Source: Acanthosepion esculentum (lineage: Eukaryota > Mollusca > Cephalopoda > Sepiida > Sepiidae). Taken from it: a DNA stretch of 64,000 bases. Shown here piece by piece: positions 1 to 11,154 of this stretch. The stretch is from positions 28,893,182 through 28,957,181 of the forward strand of contig OZ038495.1 in assembly GCA_964036315.1 (NCBI GenBank), given 5' to 3'. Position 1 is the stretch's first letter. Every line of letters starts with the position of its first letter. Under the pieces are notes generated by a model, which saw nothing but the letters and a program-made list of their open reading frames with translations, was not told the origin of the DNA and searched no databases. The position numbers were made by a program, and so were the translations under genes.

Positions 1-364
1 AAATGTCATAATTGAGATTAATATAAAAAATAACATCATATAAATTTCATAAGATGATACTGATACTTTTAGGTATCCTTCACAGTTGAAATTGAAAAAT
101 CAAATTAACTTCTCCATGCGTGTTTCACAAAAGTAAAGGCCTTAACAGCGGAGAACAATGCTTAACTCAAATAACGCAACTTTATTGTATTCTGGTTGGT
201 CTTCCGTACCTTATAATTACCGCCCGATTATAAACACAAAATTACATTTCTTAATTACTGCGGATCTTCTGATTGGTCTAAATTAAACAATTTACGAGGC
301 GCTAAAAAAAGATCTATTTCATAAGGACACTTAGGAAACCCGATGCGGCTTTTAACTAATTTTA
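1..364. other. AT-rich DNA, nothing recognised
   Basis: No open frame, tandem repeat or mobile-element signature is visible here. The base composition is the AT-rich background of the rest of the window. Confidence 0.5.
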
Positions 365-1120
365 TAACATTTTAACAACTTAAATGTAAAAATCTATTAT
401 AATTAAAGAAATAAATAATTGTATTAAAAATTCATTTTTAATCGAAAAAAAATTTTTGCTTTCAGTAAATATTGTTCATATTCATAAAAACAACTAAAAG
501 CAAATAAAAGCATTTGAAATTAAATAATATCTTTGTTTTATTGAGTTTTGTATGTTACAATTCAGAGCTGATTTTCAGGTACGTGGGGTCCAATTAAAAA
601 AAACAAACATGATTTGTATACCTCAAAGCGTTGTGCTTTAAAATATTGTAATCAGTAAACTCGATGCGATCGAATTTCTAGAGTTTTCATAAATTAGATA
701 TGGGGGAGGGGTAATAAATATAAAAAAAATTCTGCCATGACTTTAATAAAAAAGAACATATTTATAATAATTTCCATCATCTATGAATAGTTTCTGAAAG
801 TTTCATTATCTTCCGACAATTATTTTTATTTTTGCAAGATTTTCCAAATTAATGTGTGTCATACAAAGAAAAAACGTACAAAAGTTGTATATGTCATTTT
901 ACTAGTTCCGGTGATACAAAGAGAAACAAAGTTTTTTTTAATCAAAATTTAGAATGTTCTAAAAAGAAGTAAAAAATTCTTAAAAATAATGAAAAAAAAC
1001 TTTGGTTTTTCGTCTTCAAAATAACATAAGCATTTAAACGATAAAATTTTGTTTTAGTCAAGTTTGGCGACGTTTTTTTATCATGCTATGCCATTTTTTT
1101 TAGCGATTTCGTGGAGTTAC

Positions 1121-1122
<2 letters not shown>
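365..1122 (+). repeat. Dispersed ~750-bp repeat family, copy A
   Basis: This stretch aligns by eye over nearly its full length with 21075-21812 in the same orientation and with the reverse complement of 35083-35765. Shared landmarks in order are a start near TAACAACTTAAATGTAA, the block GTTTTATTGAGTTTTGTATG, the words CAGAGCTGATTTTCAGGTA, and an end in TAGCGATTTCGTGGAG followed by a TACCTA-like stop. No coding frame is conserved among the copies, so it is non-autonomous or a decayed piece of a larger element. I see no terminal inverted repeats and cannot place it in a superfamily. Partial copies of the 3' half lie near 10.3, 36.7 and 44.6 kb. Confidence 0.8.
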
Positions 1123-1157
<35 letters not shown>

Positions 1158-1183
1158 GCTTATATATATAAATATATATATAC

Positions 1184-1250
<67 letters not shown>
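1121..1250. repeat. (TA)n microsatellite
   Basis: Nearly pure TA dinucleotides with a few interruptions (CGCT, TACA). It abuts the 3' end of the 750-bp repeat, as though that element ended in, or inserted beside, a TA tract. Confidence 0.95.
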
Positions 1251-1256
<6 letters not shown>

Positions 1257-1415
1257 CTTTTTGAATTTGTAGGTTTGATGAATTGGATCGTGATTACGAT
1301 TCCAATATAATAAATTATAACCAGGGAATATTAATGTTTGAGCCTTTTATATTATATTCTTACTCTGTCCTGGACATTCAGTTATAACTGGATTCTATCC
1401 TCTTGGAAAATTATG

Positions 1416-1416
<1 letters not shown>

Positions 1417-1473
<57 letters not shown>

Positions 1474-1522
1474 GTATATATATATATATTTATATATATA
1501 TATATATATTAACCACTAATAT

Positions 1523-1565
<43 letters not shown>

Positions 1566-1573
1566 TGAGTGAG
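1417..1573. repeat. Compound (TA)n / (CA)n / (GA)n microsatellite
   Basis: TA repeats broken by a short CACACACACG block are followed from about 1547 by GA dinucleotides and GAGT repeats. Purine-rich sequence continues to about 1700. The short open frames over this stretch are IYIY or SLSL strings and are not genes. Confidence 0.95.
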
Positions 1574-1699
1574 TGAGTGATACAGAGATAGCAATAGAGG
1601 GAGAGAGGACAGGTTAGGGATCAATAGAGCGGGCGAGAGTTGGTGGCAGTAAAGGGGGTAGAGTGAGAGGAGAAAGGAAATCAGAGAGAGGGAGAAGTT

Positions 1700-3598
1700 G
1701 TTAGAAAAGGAAGTAGTGTCAGTAGGACCAATAAGGGAGATGCATTCAGCAAGAAAAATAATCATATTCGAAATCATCTTTAATATTTTTTACGGATCAT
1801 CATACAAAGCGCCAAAAATCAATAACCATGACTTCAGTTATTTATTACTTAGGATATACAGTGGTTATCATTTGTCATGTCTCCGAGAGAAACAACGATA
1901 TATGAGGTGACCCAATCGTAAAATTGTTGGCATAAGTGTATTCTAACTTTTATTGTCCGATTTATCTTGTTGATTGCTTGAAAATAGTGCAGTGTAGCGA
2001 ACAAAGCTTACTTTTTCTTCTAACGACAAGGAAGTTCATGTCTGGGCAGGATATAACGACGTCAGCCAAATTACACGAATGAACAAGAAATTCTCCGCTT
2101 GATATCCACACAGCTCTGAAAATATGGTGGACGACATCAAAGACAATTCATTTTTCATTCTTAATATATGCAACATCGTCTTGACGGTTGGCGAACTAAC
2201 CAGCTGAAACAAATATGATACAATGAACTACTTATATAATTGGGACAAACATGAATAAAGTTAGATTAAAAACTAGCTTCATGCCTTTATACATAACTGA
2301 CAAAATTCGTAATAGTCATGGTAGCGACTTTTAAATATTATTTCATCGTAAACTTAAAACGTTACCAGAATTTCCAAATATATTTATAGCAACATTACCA
2401 ACTGTTAACAGACGTTTAAAAAACTAAATTACATCAGCATTTTTCTACAGATCCATTATTCATGAATCTATTTTTTCTCTTCTCCCAAGACATAAAAATC
2501 AATATATATATATTCAAAATACACACGAGGAATACTTTAATGAAAAATTCTTCAAAATACCCTGCAGCGTTACACTAACCTTTACATACTTTAACATCCA
2601 GAATGTTTTCTTAGTCTTTATTTGAATATCGTAACTAATAATAACAAAACAAAAGTCATTGAAACAAAGCAAGTTCAGTCGACCATTGATGACAATTCCA
2701 GAACAACGTAACTATAAACAATTTTTTCTATCCTCAAGTTATAATTTATTTCCAAATTAAAATGGATTTGGAATATGACTACTTCATTTTTTCTCAGTTG
2801 ACAATTTTTCATTGTGATAACCTTCGTTAAAAATCATGAAATTGTCACCTCATAACGTACGTATTATTGCTTTATGTTTTTTTAAGTTGCTGTTGCTTTT
2901 TTAATTTATTTCATTAACACATCTCCAGTGGGATGGGCAACATACTGCATCCTACTAATTAATACCATCTAAATTCTAATCTAATACCATCTTTTTAACT
3001 TTCAGAAAAATACTAAGTTATACCAACAATGGTCAAATGATTTTTAATTCTTATTTGTAATTGTTAGTTACTTTCCTTTCAAAGCCGTATAGTGTATGAT
3101 TTCTTTTATTCATACATCGGTTGCTCTTTCCTGCAACTGATAGTATTAATTTACCAAACCTAATTTAACCAAGTAATTAAACTTATGTTCAATTACTTTG
3201 CGTGTCTTTTCTCTTCTTCCCTGACACTAATCACGGTGATACAAACAAATGAAGATAACACAGAAATAGTGTTGTTAACATGAGCATTGGACTGCACTTT
3301 TCAAGCTTTATTCATCTTCGAAAGGCTCTCAGAAATAATCATCAATCAACTCGACATTTCTATGCATTATTCTTTCGGCATCTTCGTGCAATATTCTTTG
3401 TGAAATTTCCACCGCTATGAAAAGTCACACCTTATCCTTTGGTCATTACGTGTTTAATAACTCAAGACGCAATGTAGAACAATTTGCTTTTGTTACACAC
3501 TTTTATGCATTATCAAATCTAAGAAATTTGAACGAGCCAGCATTCTAAACTGCGTTTGTTTCTCTAATTCTGCCGGCATTTTGCGTGCATCTTCATAA
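1700..3598. other. Unique AT-rich DNA, nothing recognised
   Basis: I find no long open frame, tandem repeat, terminal inverted repeat or tRNA-like box here. Upstream parts of the reverse transcriptase at 3599 might be present in decayed form, but I could not recognise them. Confidence 0.4.
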
Positions 3599-4366
3599 CC
3601 TTCTATCAAAACGATAAATCAGGCACTGATTCATTCTATTAATTCTGTAATTATTAGTTATGAAGTTATTCCTGCTTTATCTCTGCTTGGACTTGAGATT
3701 AACTCGTCCAAGTCAGAAATAATAAACTTGAACGATAGTGCAGACGATTTCGAGAATGCTACCCGGGATATCAGACTGATCATTGAGGATATAAAAATAA
3801 CACCTCAGGAGGAGTTACATATTCTTGGTTCTCCAGTCTTTCCAATGGCCATTTGTGAGTGTTTGGATACTAAGCATGCCATTATAACAAGAATGACTGA
3901 GAAATTGCAATTAATTCATGCAGACTCAGCCCTCTTCCTCTTGAAGAACAGTTTTTCGGTACCGAGTTTCCTCTACACTCTCCGAAGTGCCCCTTGCTAC
4001 CTCGAACAGGATTTCTTAAATGAGATATATATCACAATTAAGATATGCGCGGAGCTAATTTGCAACGTTAATTTCGACGACACAGTATGGAGGCAGGCAA
4101 AGCTCCCTTTGAGTTTCGGAGGCCTGGGCCTTCGATCAGTGGTAGATTTGACCCTTCCAGCATATCTTTCTTCACTTCCGTCCAGTCGCGAAATAATAGA
4201 TGAGCTACTCGGTGGATCGTCTCAGTGTTTCTCGGGTAGTTCTTTCGAACAAGCTTGCAGCGTCTGGGCGCCAAAATTACTTTCTATCCCACTAGACACA
4301 TCAAAACAAAAAAGAAGATTAGATAGGATTCACCGGCGGCGTGTAGAAGAAGTAGTCAACTGCTAG
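3599..4366 (+). pseudogene. C-terminal fragment of a non-LTR retrotransposon reverse transcriptase
   Basis: An open frame bounded upstream by TAA at 3596 runs to TAG at 4364. It reads LGLEINSSKSEI near its start, the usual G-L-x-x-N-x-x-K-x-E motif just after the reverse-transcriptase catalytic box. It continues with FLLKNSFSVPSFLYTLRSAP and then LPLSFGGLGLRSVVDLTLPA, which is the thumb and post-RT region of LINE-type polymerases in many invertebrates. The catalytic YxDD box and everything N-terminal are missing, and there is no in-frame ATG near the beginning, so this is a 5'-truncated LINE remnant. 5' truncation is normal for LINE insertions. I cannot assign a clade with confidence. A complete ORF2 would be several times longer than the 255 codons here. 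Confidence 0.8.
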
Positions 4367-4986
4367 AAGTGAGTCAACTGAATTCCACTATGAATCTCCA
4401 ACTGCAGGATATCTCCCAACCGGTCAGATGTGGCACATGGCCGAATTTAAATGAGTTATCCGAGCATTTCGGCTGGGACAAAAATTACCCGTAGAACCCG
4501 TATAAGACGGCGTCGAGTAACTGTTTCCTGAGACGAAACTCTGTCATTCGACATAACCTCGTCTGGGGATCCAGATAGAGAGTTTGACCAGAAGATCCGG
4601 AGACGAATCACCAACTGCAGACCAACATACAGTATTTACTACCGTATATATGTGATTGGGGATATACCCATTATCGCCTGTATGTATTCTACGACAATAC
4701 CTTACATGCTTTTTATTTTCGTTATCGATATTAGCATTGCAAAGATTAGAGTAATGTTATTATTAGTACTTTTAATAATAATATAATATTGGTTTATCCA
4801 TTCCTGTGAAAACCAGAGGTCATCTGAAGCGAACAACATGACACAACACTATAACTAGATAAACGCACGGTGACTGAGAGATCTTGATTCGATTTACCGA
4901 AGAGTCTTGCATTATTAGACGTAACAGTCACTCTTTAGAAACACACACTTCCTCCCCAGACAGCTCAACTGAAATGAATTTTTCAG

Positions 4987-4988
<2 letters not shown>
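4367..4988. other. Sequence after the LINE fragment, nothing certain
   Basis: About 300 bp after the stop has a base composition similar to the reverse-transcriptase fragment and may be decayed LINE coding or 3' UTR sequence. The remainder is unremarkable AT-rich DNA ending in a TA tract. Confidence 0.3.

Positions 4989-5021
<33 letters not shown>
4989..5021. repeat. (TA)n microsatellite at mariner target
   Basis: A short TA run that directly precedes the left inverted repeat of the mariner. A TA run offers many TA target sites. Confidence 0.9.
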
Positions 5022-5028
<7 letters not shown>

Positions 5029-6283
5029 ACCAAAAAAGTTCTGTCCCTTTTTAAAGGAAAAAAAGAAAACGCTTCACATTATGTGTAACTTATATTTATT
5101 CTTCGAAGTAATCGCCATCGGCATTCAGCACCTTCTGCCAACGTGTCTCCAGCTGTTCAATGCCCTTGCGGTAGAACTCGGGGGCTTTGACGCAAAGAAG
5201 TCCGTGAGGGCTTTGCGCAAGTCTGCTTCATTGGTGAAGGATTTCCCACGATGATTATCCAGGGAGTGGAAGAGGTGGTAATCGGATGGTGCAAGGTCAG
5301 GTGAATAAGGTGGATGGCACAAAGTCTCCCACCCAAGTTGCTGTATGGTATCTCCGACCACTCGCGCGACCCGCGGCCTGGCGTTGTCATGGAGGAAACG
5401 CACACCTTTGCGATTCACCAGTGCTGGCTCCTTCTGGCGCAATGCCTGTTGCACACGTTTCAATTGCTGCGAGTATAAGTCTCAAGTGACCGTTTGGCCC
5501 GTTGGTAGCAGTTCATAATGAACCACTTGACGACCTCTCCACCAGACACAAAGCATAATCTTGCGTGGGTGCATAGGCGGTCTTGCGGTGTGAGCGACTG
5601 CATCCTGAGGAGACAACCAATGTCTGGAACGCTTGGGAGTTTCGTACAGAACCCACTTTTCATCACTGGTAAGCACTCGATGGAATAAGGATGCCTTACG
5701 GTGGCGAGAAAGCAGCGATATGCAGGCTGCCACTCGTTGTCCCTTGTGAACCTCCAACAGCGTTTGCGGAACCCACTTGCTCAGTTTGTACGTCTTATCT
5801 AGGCGGTGCTGGTGAAGTCTGTTTCATCGGAAACGTTTAACTGTCTTGCAAGTTCCCACACGTTAGACTACTGTCCTCTTCAATGGCCGCCTTCAGGACT
5901 CATTCAAGACCTGTTGTCGTCCACTGCGAGGCTCATCATGGAGAAACAAATCTCCCGACTTGAATTTTCGAAACCAACGCCTTGCAGTACGTTCATCCAC
6001 ATCACTATCACCAAACGCTTGACATATGCGGCGACTTGATGCAGCTGCTGATAAGCCCACTTTGAAATCGTAGAGCAAACAGCCCCGAACGATATCTCTA
6101 GACACTTCCAACCTTCTCACAGCTGTCCGGGTTATAATTGATGGCCGGGCACGGTGCGCGTGTTTTTTATAACGTCTGATGTTCCTACTTCCGGCTGTCC
6201 GAATTTGAAAACAATTGCTACACGCATTTCGTATATATTTCAACTTCATTCAAAAAACGGACAGAACCTTTTTGGTTAACTTG
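5022..6283 (-). mobile_element. Full-length mariner (Tc1/mariner) transposon, inactive
   Basis: The left end reads TAAGGTAACC followed by AAAAAAGTTCTGTCC. The right end, reverse-complemented, reads CAAGTTAACC followed by AAAAAGGTTCTGTCC, giving imperfect inverted repeats of about 28 bp. Both are flanked by the TA dinucleotide that mariner duplicates on insertion (5020-5021 and 6284-6285). The length of 1262 bp is normal for a mariner. The transposase lies on the minus strand and is broken by indels and a stop (separate entry), so this copy cannot encode its own enzyme. The ends still look similar enough to have been mobilised in trans in the past. Confidence 0.93.
5125..6249 (-). pseudogene. 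mariner transposase, DD34D, frameshifted
   Basis: The enzyme cuts and pastes the element at TA sites in the nucleus. From the N-terminus, residues near 6070-5915 form the paired-type helix-turn-helix, including ERTARRWFRKFKSGD. The first catalytic Asp is visible in LTSDEKWVLYE, the second in LHDNARPRVA and the third in YSPDLAPSDYHLF. I count 34 residues between the second and third Asp, the hallmark of mariner. All three pieces lie in one reading frame. Between about 5780 and 5895, however, the coding sequence passes through the other two frames, which implies several small indels. A TGA at 5482-5484 also interrupts it just before DLYSQQLKRV. The catalytic residues are therefore preserved but unreachable in one product. 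The start codon at 6249 is only the first Met of the open frame; the true start may be further in. Confidence 0.93.
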
Positions 6284-7101
6284 TATATATATATTCAATA
6301 TTAATATGATTCATTTTCTCTAAATGAATTCTTAATCAGTTTCTTTTTTTAATCAAGTATAATTCTGTTCTTCTTTATATCGGTTTAAAGTACATTCAAA
6401 TAAATTTTGTAGATAAGTAAAATATGAAAGATGTTTTTTAAGAAAAGTTATATAAGTATGTTGGCGTTCACCTTCTTATTTTTGGCACATAACTTTTGTC
6501 TACAATATGGGAATTATGACGAATCAAGCTATCACGTTTTTTATTATTATTATTTATTTTACGAAATGGAAGACTCTATAGACATTGCCAAACATTCACC
6601 AAAGGCAAAATCTATAATAACAGACTAACTCGGGAAACAATACTCACAAGAAACCTACCACTAGGTAATAAGTATAAAAGAGATCAAAATGTCAGATACA
6701 GTTTTGAATACTTCCGTCAAAAAACGAGAACATGGCATATTCGAGATTATGTAAGTTTTTATCGCTTTCCTATGTCAATTTCTTCACGCCCTCAAATCGT
6801 ATCTGACTAGGTGCAAAATCCTCATCTATCATCACCTTCGTCATGCTTAGAACGCTCCATAAATCTATTTTACAATGAAACATCTACTATCTCGGAGTCC
6901 TCGACAGAATCCAGAGACGGATATGCAACGTGATCTGGCATCTCGTCTACAGTCACTTTTTCACAGATGTACTGCGGATTCCCTCTGTCTTTTCTACAAA
7001 TATTTTCATGGCAACTTCTCTGACGAACTATTTTCACTGCATGAATTTTAGCGTGCTACTAGGTTGGCATCTTGGTCCCAGCCTTACAATGTTGAAACGG
7101 C

Positions 7102-7104
<3 letters not shown>
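6284..7104. other. AT-rich DNA, nothing recognised
   Basis: No repeat family shared with the rest of the window and no convincing open frame. Confidence 0.4.

Positions 7105-7174
<70 letters not shown>
7105..7174. repeat. (TA)n microsatellite
   Basis: About 35 uninterrupted TA units directly upstream of the 400-bp tandem repeat. Confidence 0.95.
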
Positions 7175-7176
<2 letters not shown>

Positions 7177-7186
7177 TCTACTCCAG

Positions 7187-8245
7187 CAGCTTCTTAGCTT
7201 GCACTTCCTATCATTTGCTTCCCTGATAGCTATAATCTTCAAATATTCAAATGTAATGTCAATTGACATCTTCTGATGCTTTGATATTGATCACCGTCCT
7301 TCTTTTTATCCTTTCCTCAGAAACTCCTCTCTACTCCTACTCACACTCTCTGTAACCCCATGCGTGCTAGTGGAACTTCCGCCTTGATTGGGGTGAAATG
7401 CTTAAAAAATGTGATATTAATTTGATGAAGGCTAAAACTCATTGTAAAAACAGTGATTTTATAATTAGGGATATTAGATTCATTGTCTTCCTACTGTTTT
7501 CAAAGCATCTTAATCTTTCTATGTGATGTAGCCATCTCTTCAACTCTGTAGCCGTCTCTTCTACTTGTAGCCGTCTCTTCTGCCCCAACAGCTTCTTATC
7601 TCGCACTTCCCGAAAGTAGAACTCCCTTCCTCTTACTTGCTTCCGTTATGGCTATAATCTTAAAATAATCAAATGTAATGTCAATTGACATCTTCTGATG
7701 CTTTGATCTTGATCACCATCCTTCTCTTTATCCTTTTCCCAAACACTCCTCTCTATTCTTACTCTCATTCTCTGTAACCCCGTCCGTGATAGTAGCACTT
7801 TCGCCTTGCTTGGAGTGAAATGCTTAAGAAAATGTGATATTAATCTGATGAAGGCTAAAACTCATTCTAAAACCAGTGAATTTATAATTAGGGATATTAG
7901 ACTCACTGTCTTCCTACAGTTTTCAAAGCAACTTAATACTTAACAAAATATTACTATGTGATGTAGCCGTATCTTCAACTCTGTAGCCGTCTCTTTTACT
8001 CCATCAGTTTCTTGTCTCGCACTTCCCGACAGTAGAACTCCCTTCCTCTTACTTGATTCCCTTATAGCTATAATCTTCAAATATTCAAATGTAATGTTAA
8101 TCGACATCTTCTGATGCCTTGATCTTGGTCCCCTTCCTTCTCTTTATCCTTTTCCAAAACACACCTTTTTACTCTTACTCTCTGTAACCCCTTGCCTACT
8201 AGAGGCACTCCCGTCTGGCTTGGGGTGATTTGCTTTAAAAAAAAT
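7187..8245. repeat. Tandem repeat of ~400-416 bp, about 2.6 copies
   Basis: Units begin at CAGCTTCTTA (7187), CAGCTTCTTATCTCGCAC (7589) and CAGTTTCTTGTCTCGCAC (8005), giving spacings of 402 and 416 bp. The first unit lacks about 20 bp found in the others. Shared internal landmarks are GACATCTTCTGATGC, TCTCTGTAACCCC and GGGATATTAGA. The third unit stops after GGCTTGGGGTGA. There is no coding frame through the units. Divergence between units suggests an old duplication. Confidence 0.85.
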
Positions 8246-9678
8246 GACACTGCATCACTGTTTAAATATGTTTTCTTTCATAATACCACTTATTGAACAT
8301 TTTGTTTATTACTCATTACTTTCTTCATCTTTTTATTTTACCTTTTTGTAACACATGAAATGTAATCGAAAATATTTTTTATATTGTAAGACTGACACTC
8401 ATACAAATTAAATCAATGTTATGTTTTATTCAAAACACACGAGTTTCGCCTCATGTTGACCTGTTAACAGAAAATTGATACTGCAAATAAATCCTAAACG
8501 AAAGTCAACGAGAAAAGTGAAAGCTGATCTTTTCAACATCTTTGAATTCCGTCTGAATAAGCAAACACACCATTCTATATTTGACTCAAAATCTTGTCGG
8601 TTTTCAACTTTGAATACACATTATTAGTAATTAGAAAGTAATTCAATAGATGGTCGCTCGTTCACCTTTTTCATTAGAAAAGATTATTTAATTTATCAAT
8701 ATTACAGCTATTAAATCAAACACAGTGGATAGATAAGCAAACCTCAGACGAAAAACTGCAAAATTCTTTCTCAAATTGAGCATTTTACAGACATCTAACT
8801 TCTAAATTGCCACCGGCATTCATCTGCAAAATAGATACTGAGTGCATAAATGATCTACCTCAGCTATGTCAGAATCCTAATCTCAAGAATCTACATGTGT
8901 TAAGCATGTGAATCTCTATAGTGAAACCAAACTTTTGTTGCCTACAGAAAGCCAAGAATATTCGAAGATGTTACGCGATAAGGTTATCGTTCTGATGTCA
9001 GAATTTAAGCAATGAAAATAAAACCAAATTTGCACACAAGTACTAACACTCAATATGATAGAGTAAAGAAACAAACAAAAGCGACACCTGGTGGACATTA
9101 TCTTTATCATTTTGGCATTCAGTATTTATCTATTGCGTGTCTTTACTTACTGTATGCCTTTGTTTCCTAACGATATTTAGAGAAATATTCTGTTTTAATC
9201 TCTGAGTTGAAGAAGAGGTATCAAATGCATTCAGTATGACCTAAATGGCATAACAAATTTTTTTCGATAATCTTTTTTCAATAGTCTTTTATTACACACT
9301 AACTCGTTTCGCCCGCTCGCTATCGTTTCGCAAAGTAAGATATATTCATTACTTGAAATTTTTGAAACATAAATGTTAAATAAGCATTTCATTCATAAAT
9401 TGGCTTGTTATAGTTAAGGAAAGTTTTACAAATAGATACCAACTCGTTGAGGGCCAAGTAAAATGCAAATTTCAAACACTTTTCTACACTATATAAGACG
9501 AACAAAAATAGTTCCTGAACAGAACTATTTTTGATATGAAAATCAAAACAATACTTGAATAAAAGAACAGTAATGAGGGGACAGTTAATTAACGAAATAA
9601 TTTTTTTTTTTAAATCAATATGCAATGAGTGATATTGCATAGAAGTAGATAATATATAATACATATATTGAGTCTTTA
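8246..9678. other. AT-rich DNA, nothing recognised
   Basis: Short open frames on both strands show no recognisable domain or motif. No tandem structure was seen. Confidence 0.4.
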
Positions 9679-10021
9679 GCGCGGAAATTCCTCCTTGGGG
9701 GGATTTTTAACACATTACTTATCATCTCTCAGTTGCGTTTCTATTTTTGGGCAGAGTGCGCTCAGGGGCTTCTCTGTCAAAGGACAGAGGGGCAACTGAG
9801 AAAATAATACTGGGAGGTGCCCAGCCCTGGGGAACGGCTGCCCGAGGCCGTGACCTCCCATTGCACAGAGGGACGGATCTGTGCTCGCACCGAGGCCAGC
9901 GCAACCGACAGTTGCGGGGGATGAGGGTATTTTTTGTTCCTGTCCCGGGTGTACGCGCTCGTGTCCCCACCTAAAAATAGACCTTGTGTCACATCTGGTA
10001 CTAATGGGAGGACAGAGTAAA
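9679..10021 (+). mobile_element. GC-rich SINE-like element, first (longer) copy
   Basis: A GC-rich block starts abruptly at GCGCGGAAATTCCTCC in AT-rich DNA. Its last ~65 bp (CCCAC, then AAAA, then GACCTTGTGTCACA, then TGGG, ending TAAATAC) matches the 3' tail of the minus-strand snRNA-headed SINE at 60796-61144. That identifies it as a retroposon with the same tail and a different head. A central stretch CCATTGCAC followed by CGGATCTGTGCT recalls U1 snRNA stem-loop II, but this is only suggestive. No protein-coding frame is credible. Confidence 0.6.
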
Positions 10022-10195
10022 TACCGCGCGTAAATTCCTCGTTGGTGGGATTTCTAACGCAAGGCTTATCGTCTCTCAGTTGCGTCTCTGTCTTTGGGTA
10101 GAGTGCGCTCAGGGGCTTCTCTCTCAAAGGACAGAGGGGCAACCGAGAAAATTATACTGAGAGGTGCCCAGCCCTGGGCAACAGCTGCCAGATGC
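10022..10195 (+). repeat. Truncated tandem second copy of the GC-rich element
   Basis: The first half of the preceding unit recurs 347 bp downstream (GCGCG at 9679 and 10026). It can be followed through CTCTCAGTTGCG, CAGGGGCTTCTC and GGTGCCCAGCCCTGGG, and stops at CAGCTGCC. The half carrying the common 3' tail is absent. Confidence 0.8.
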
Positions 10196-10269
10196 TGCTT
10201 TTAGCTAATAAATCAAATTTTGAGAATGAAATCTAATTTCATGAAATTAAGTAAGTGGCTGGGGAAGTA

Positions 10270-10665
10270 ACATATGTAACAAATATATTTTTTACCAAGA
10301 TTTAAAAAAAATATTAATAAATAATGTCATTCAAGCGTGAATAAGTCCTGTAATTTTCATTAAAACCGACAATTATTTGATTTTTGCAAGAAATTTTCAA
10401 ATCAATGTATTTTCCACCGGAAAAAAAGCGAAAAAATTAACGTAAATGAACGTCGACCGCTGACACAAAAAAATCTATTTTAACCAAAATTTCGAACGTG
10501 CTAGAAAGGACTAAAAAATTTAATAAAATAATAAAAAATTACTTTGGTCTTTCCTTTTCATAATAACATGAACATTATGACGATAAAACTTGGTTTTTAT
10601 TAATTTTGGGACGTTTTTCATGATGCTATGGTGTTTTTCAGAGAACAAGTGGAGATACCTAGCTA
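10270..10665 (+). repeat. Dispersed ~750-bp repeat family, copy B (3' half)
   Basis: It matches the second half of copy A from AACCGACAATTATTTGATTT through ATTACTTTGGTCTTTCCTTT to ATGATGCTATG and GTGGAGATACCTA. The 5' half is missing. Confidence 0.75.
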
Positions 10666-10978
10666 TATATATGTTAAACGTAGAGATAGATATTAGCTAT
10701 CAGGTATTTATCTTAATGCATTCAAATCAATCGATTTTGCTAATACATTTAACAAATTTACACTTGTTAGCTTTGTATCAAATTAAATTGTGCTTAATTA
10801 TACTTTCAATTGATCTTTTCTTCACTTTGCCGATTATTGGACGCTACGTAATAAATTGTTTAGCTGTCTGTTCTGATTTCAACATCATACAGACCAATAA
10901 TACAACGAAATCTTTGAAAGCTGATCATTTCTTCTGCCGTGACATTTCGCCATAGCGATGTGTAAAATATACATAATT

Positions 10979-11112
10979 AGAGTCTGTCTATATTTCTGAG
11001 ATGAGGTATTATGTACAGTATTTACATTAGTCGGACTATTGTCCTCATCTTTGTCGCCATATTTGTCACAACGTTTCGGCCGTTGTACGCTCCGGCCTTT
11101 TTCAGGTGGGAA
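10979..11112 (-). mobile_element. SINE fragment (module S1), inverted arm
   Basis: The reverse complement of this stretch carries the shared 3' module of the S1 SINEs (CGGCCGAAACGTTGTGA, then ATGGCGACAAAGATGAGGAC, then ACCTCATCTCAGAAATATAG). It lies opposite the plus-strand copy at 11155-11575. Confidence 0.8.
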
Positions 11113-11154
11113 CCAGTGATAAGGAGTGCCAGAGAACAGCAATGATAACAAAAA

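Noticed and set aside
5286..5489. Plus-strand 67-codon frame within the mariner
   Set aside because: Shadow of the minus-strand transposase.
9679..10195. U11 snRNA similarity (GGGCTTCT, then GTC, then GGGCAACT)
   Set aside because: Two or three short words only, with wrong spacing; not enough to call. Only the shared SINE tail is reported.
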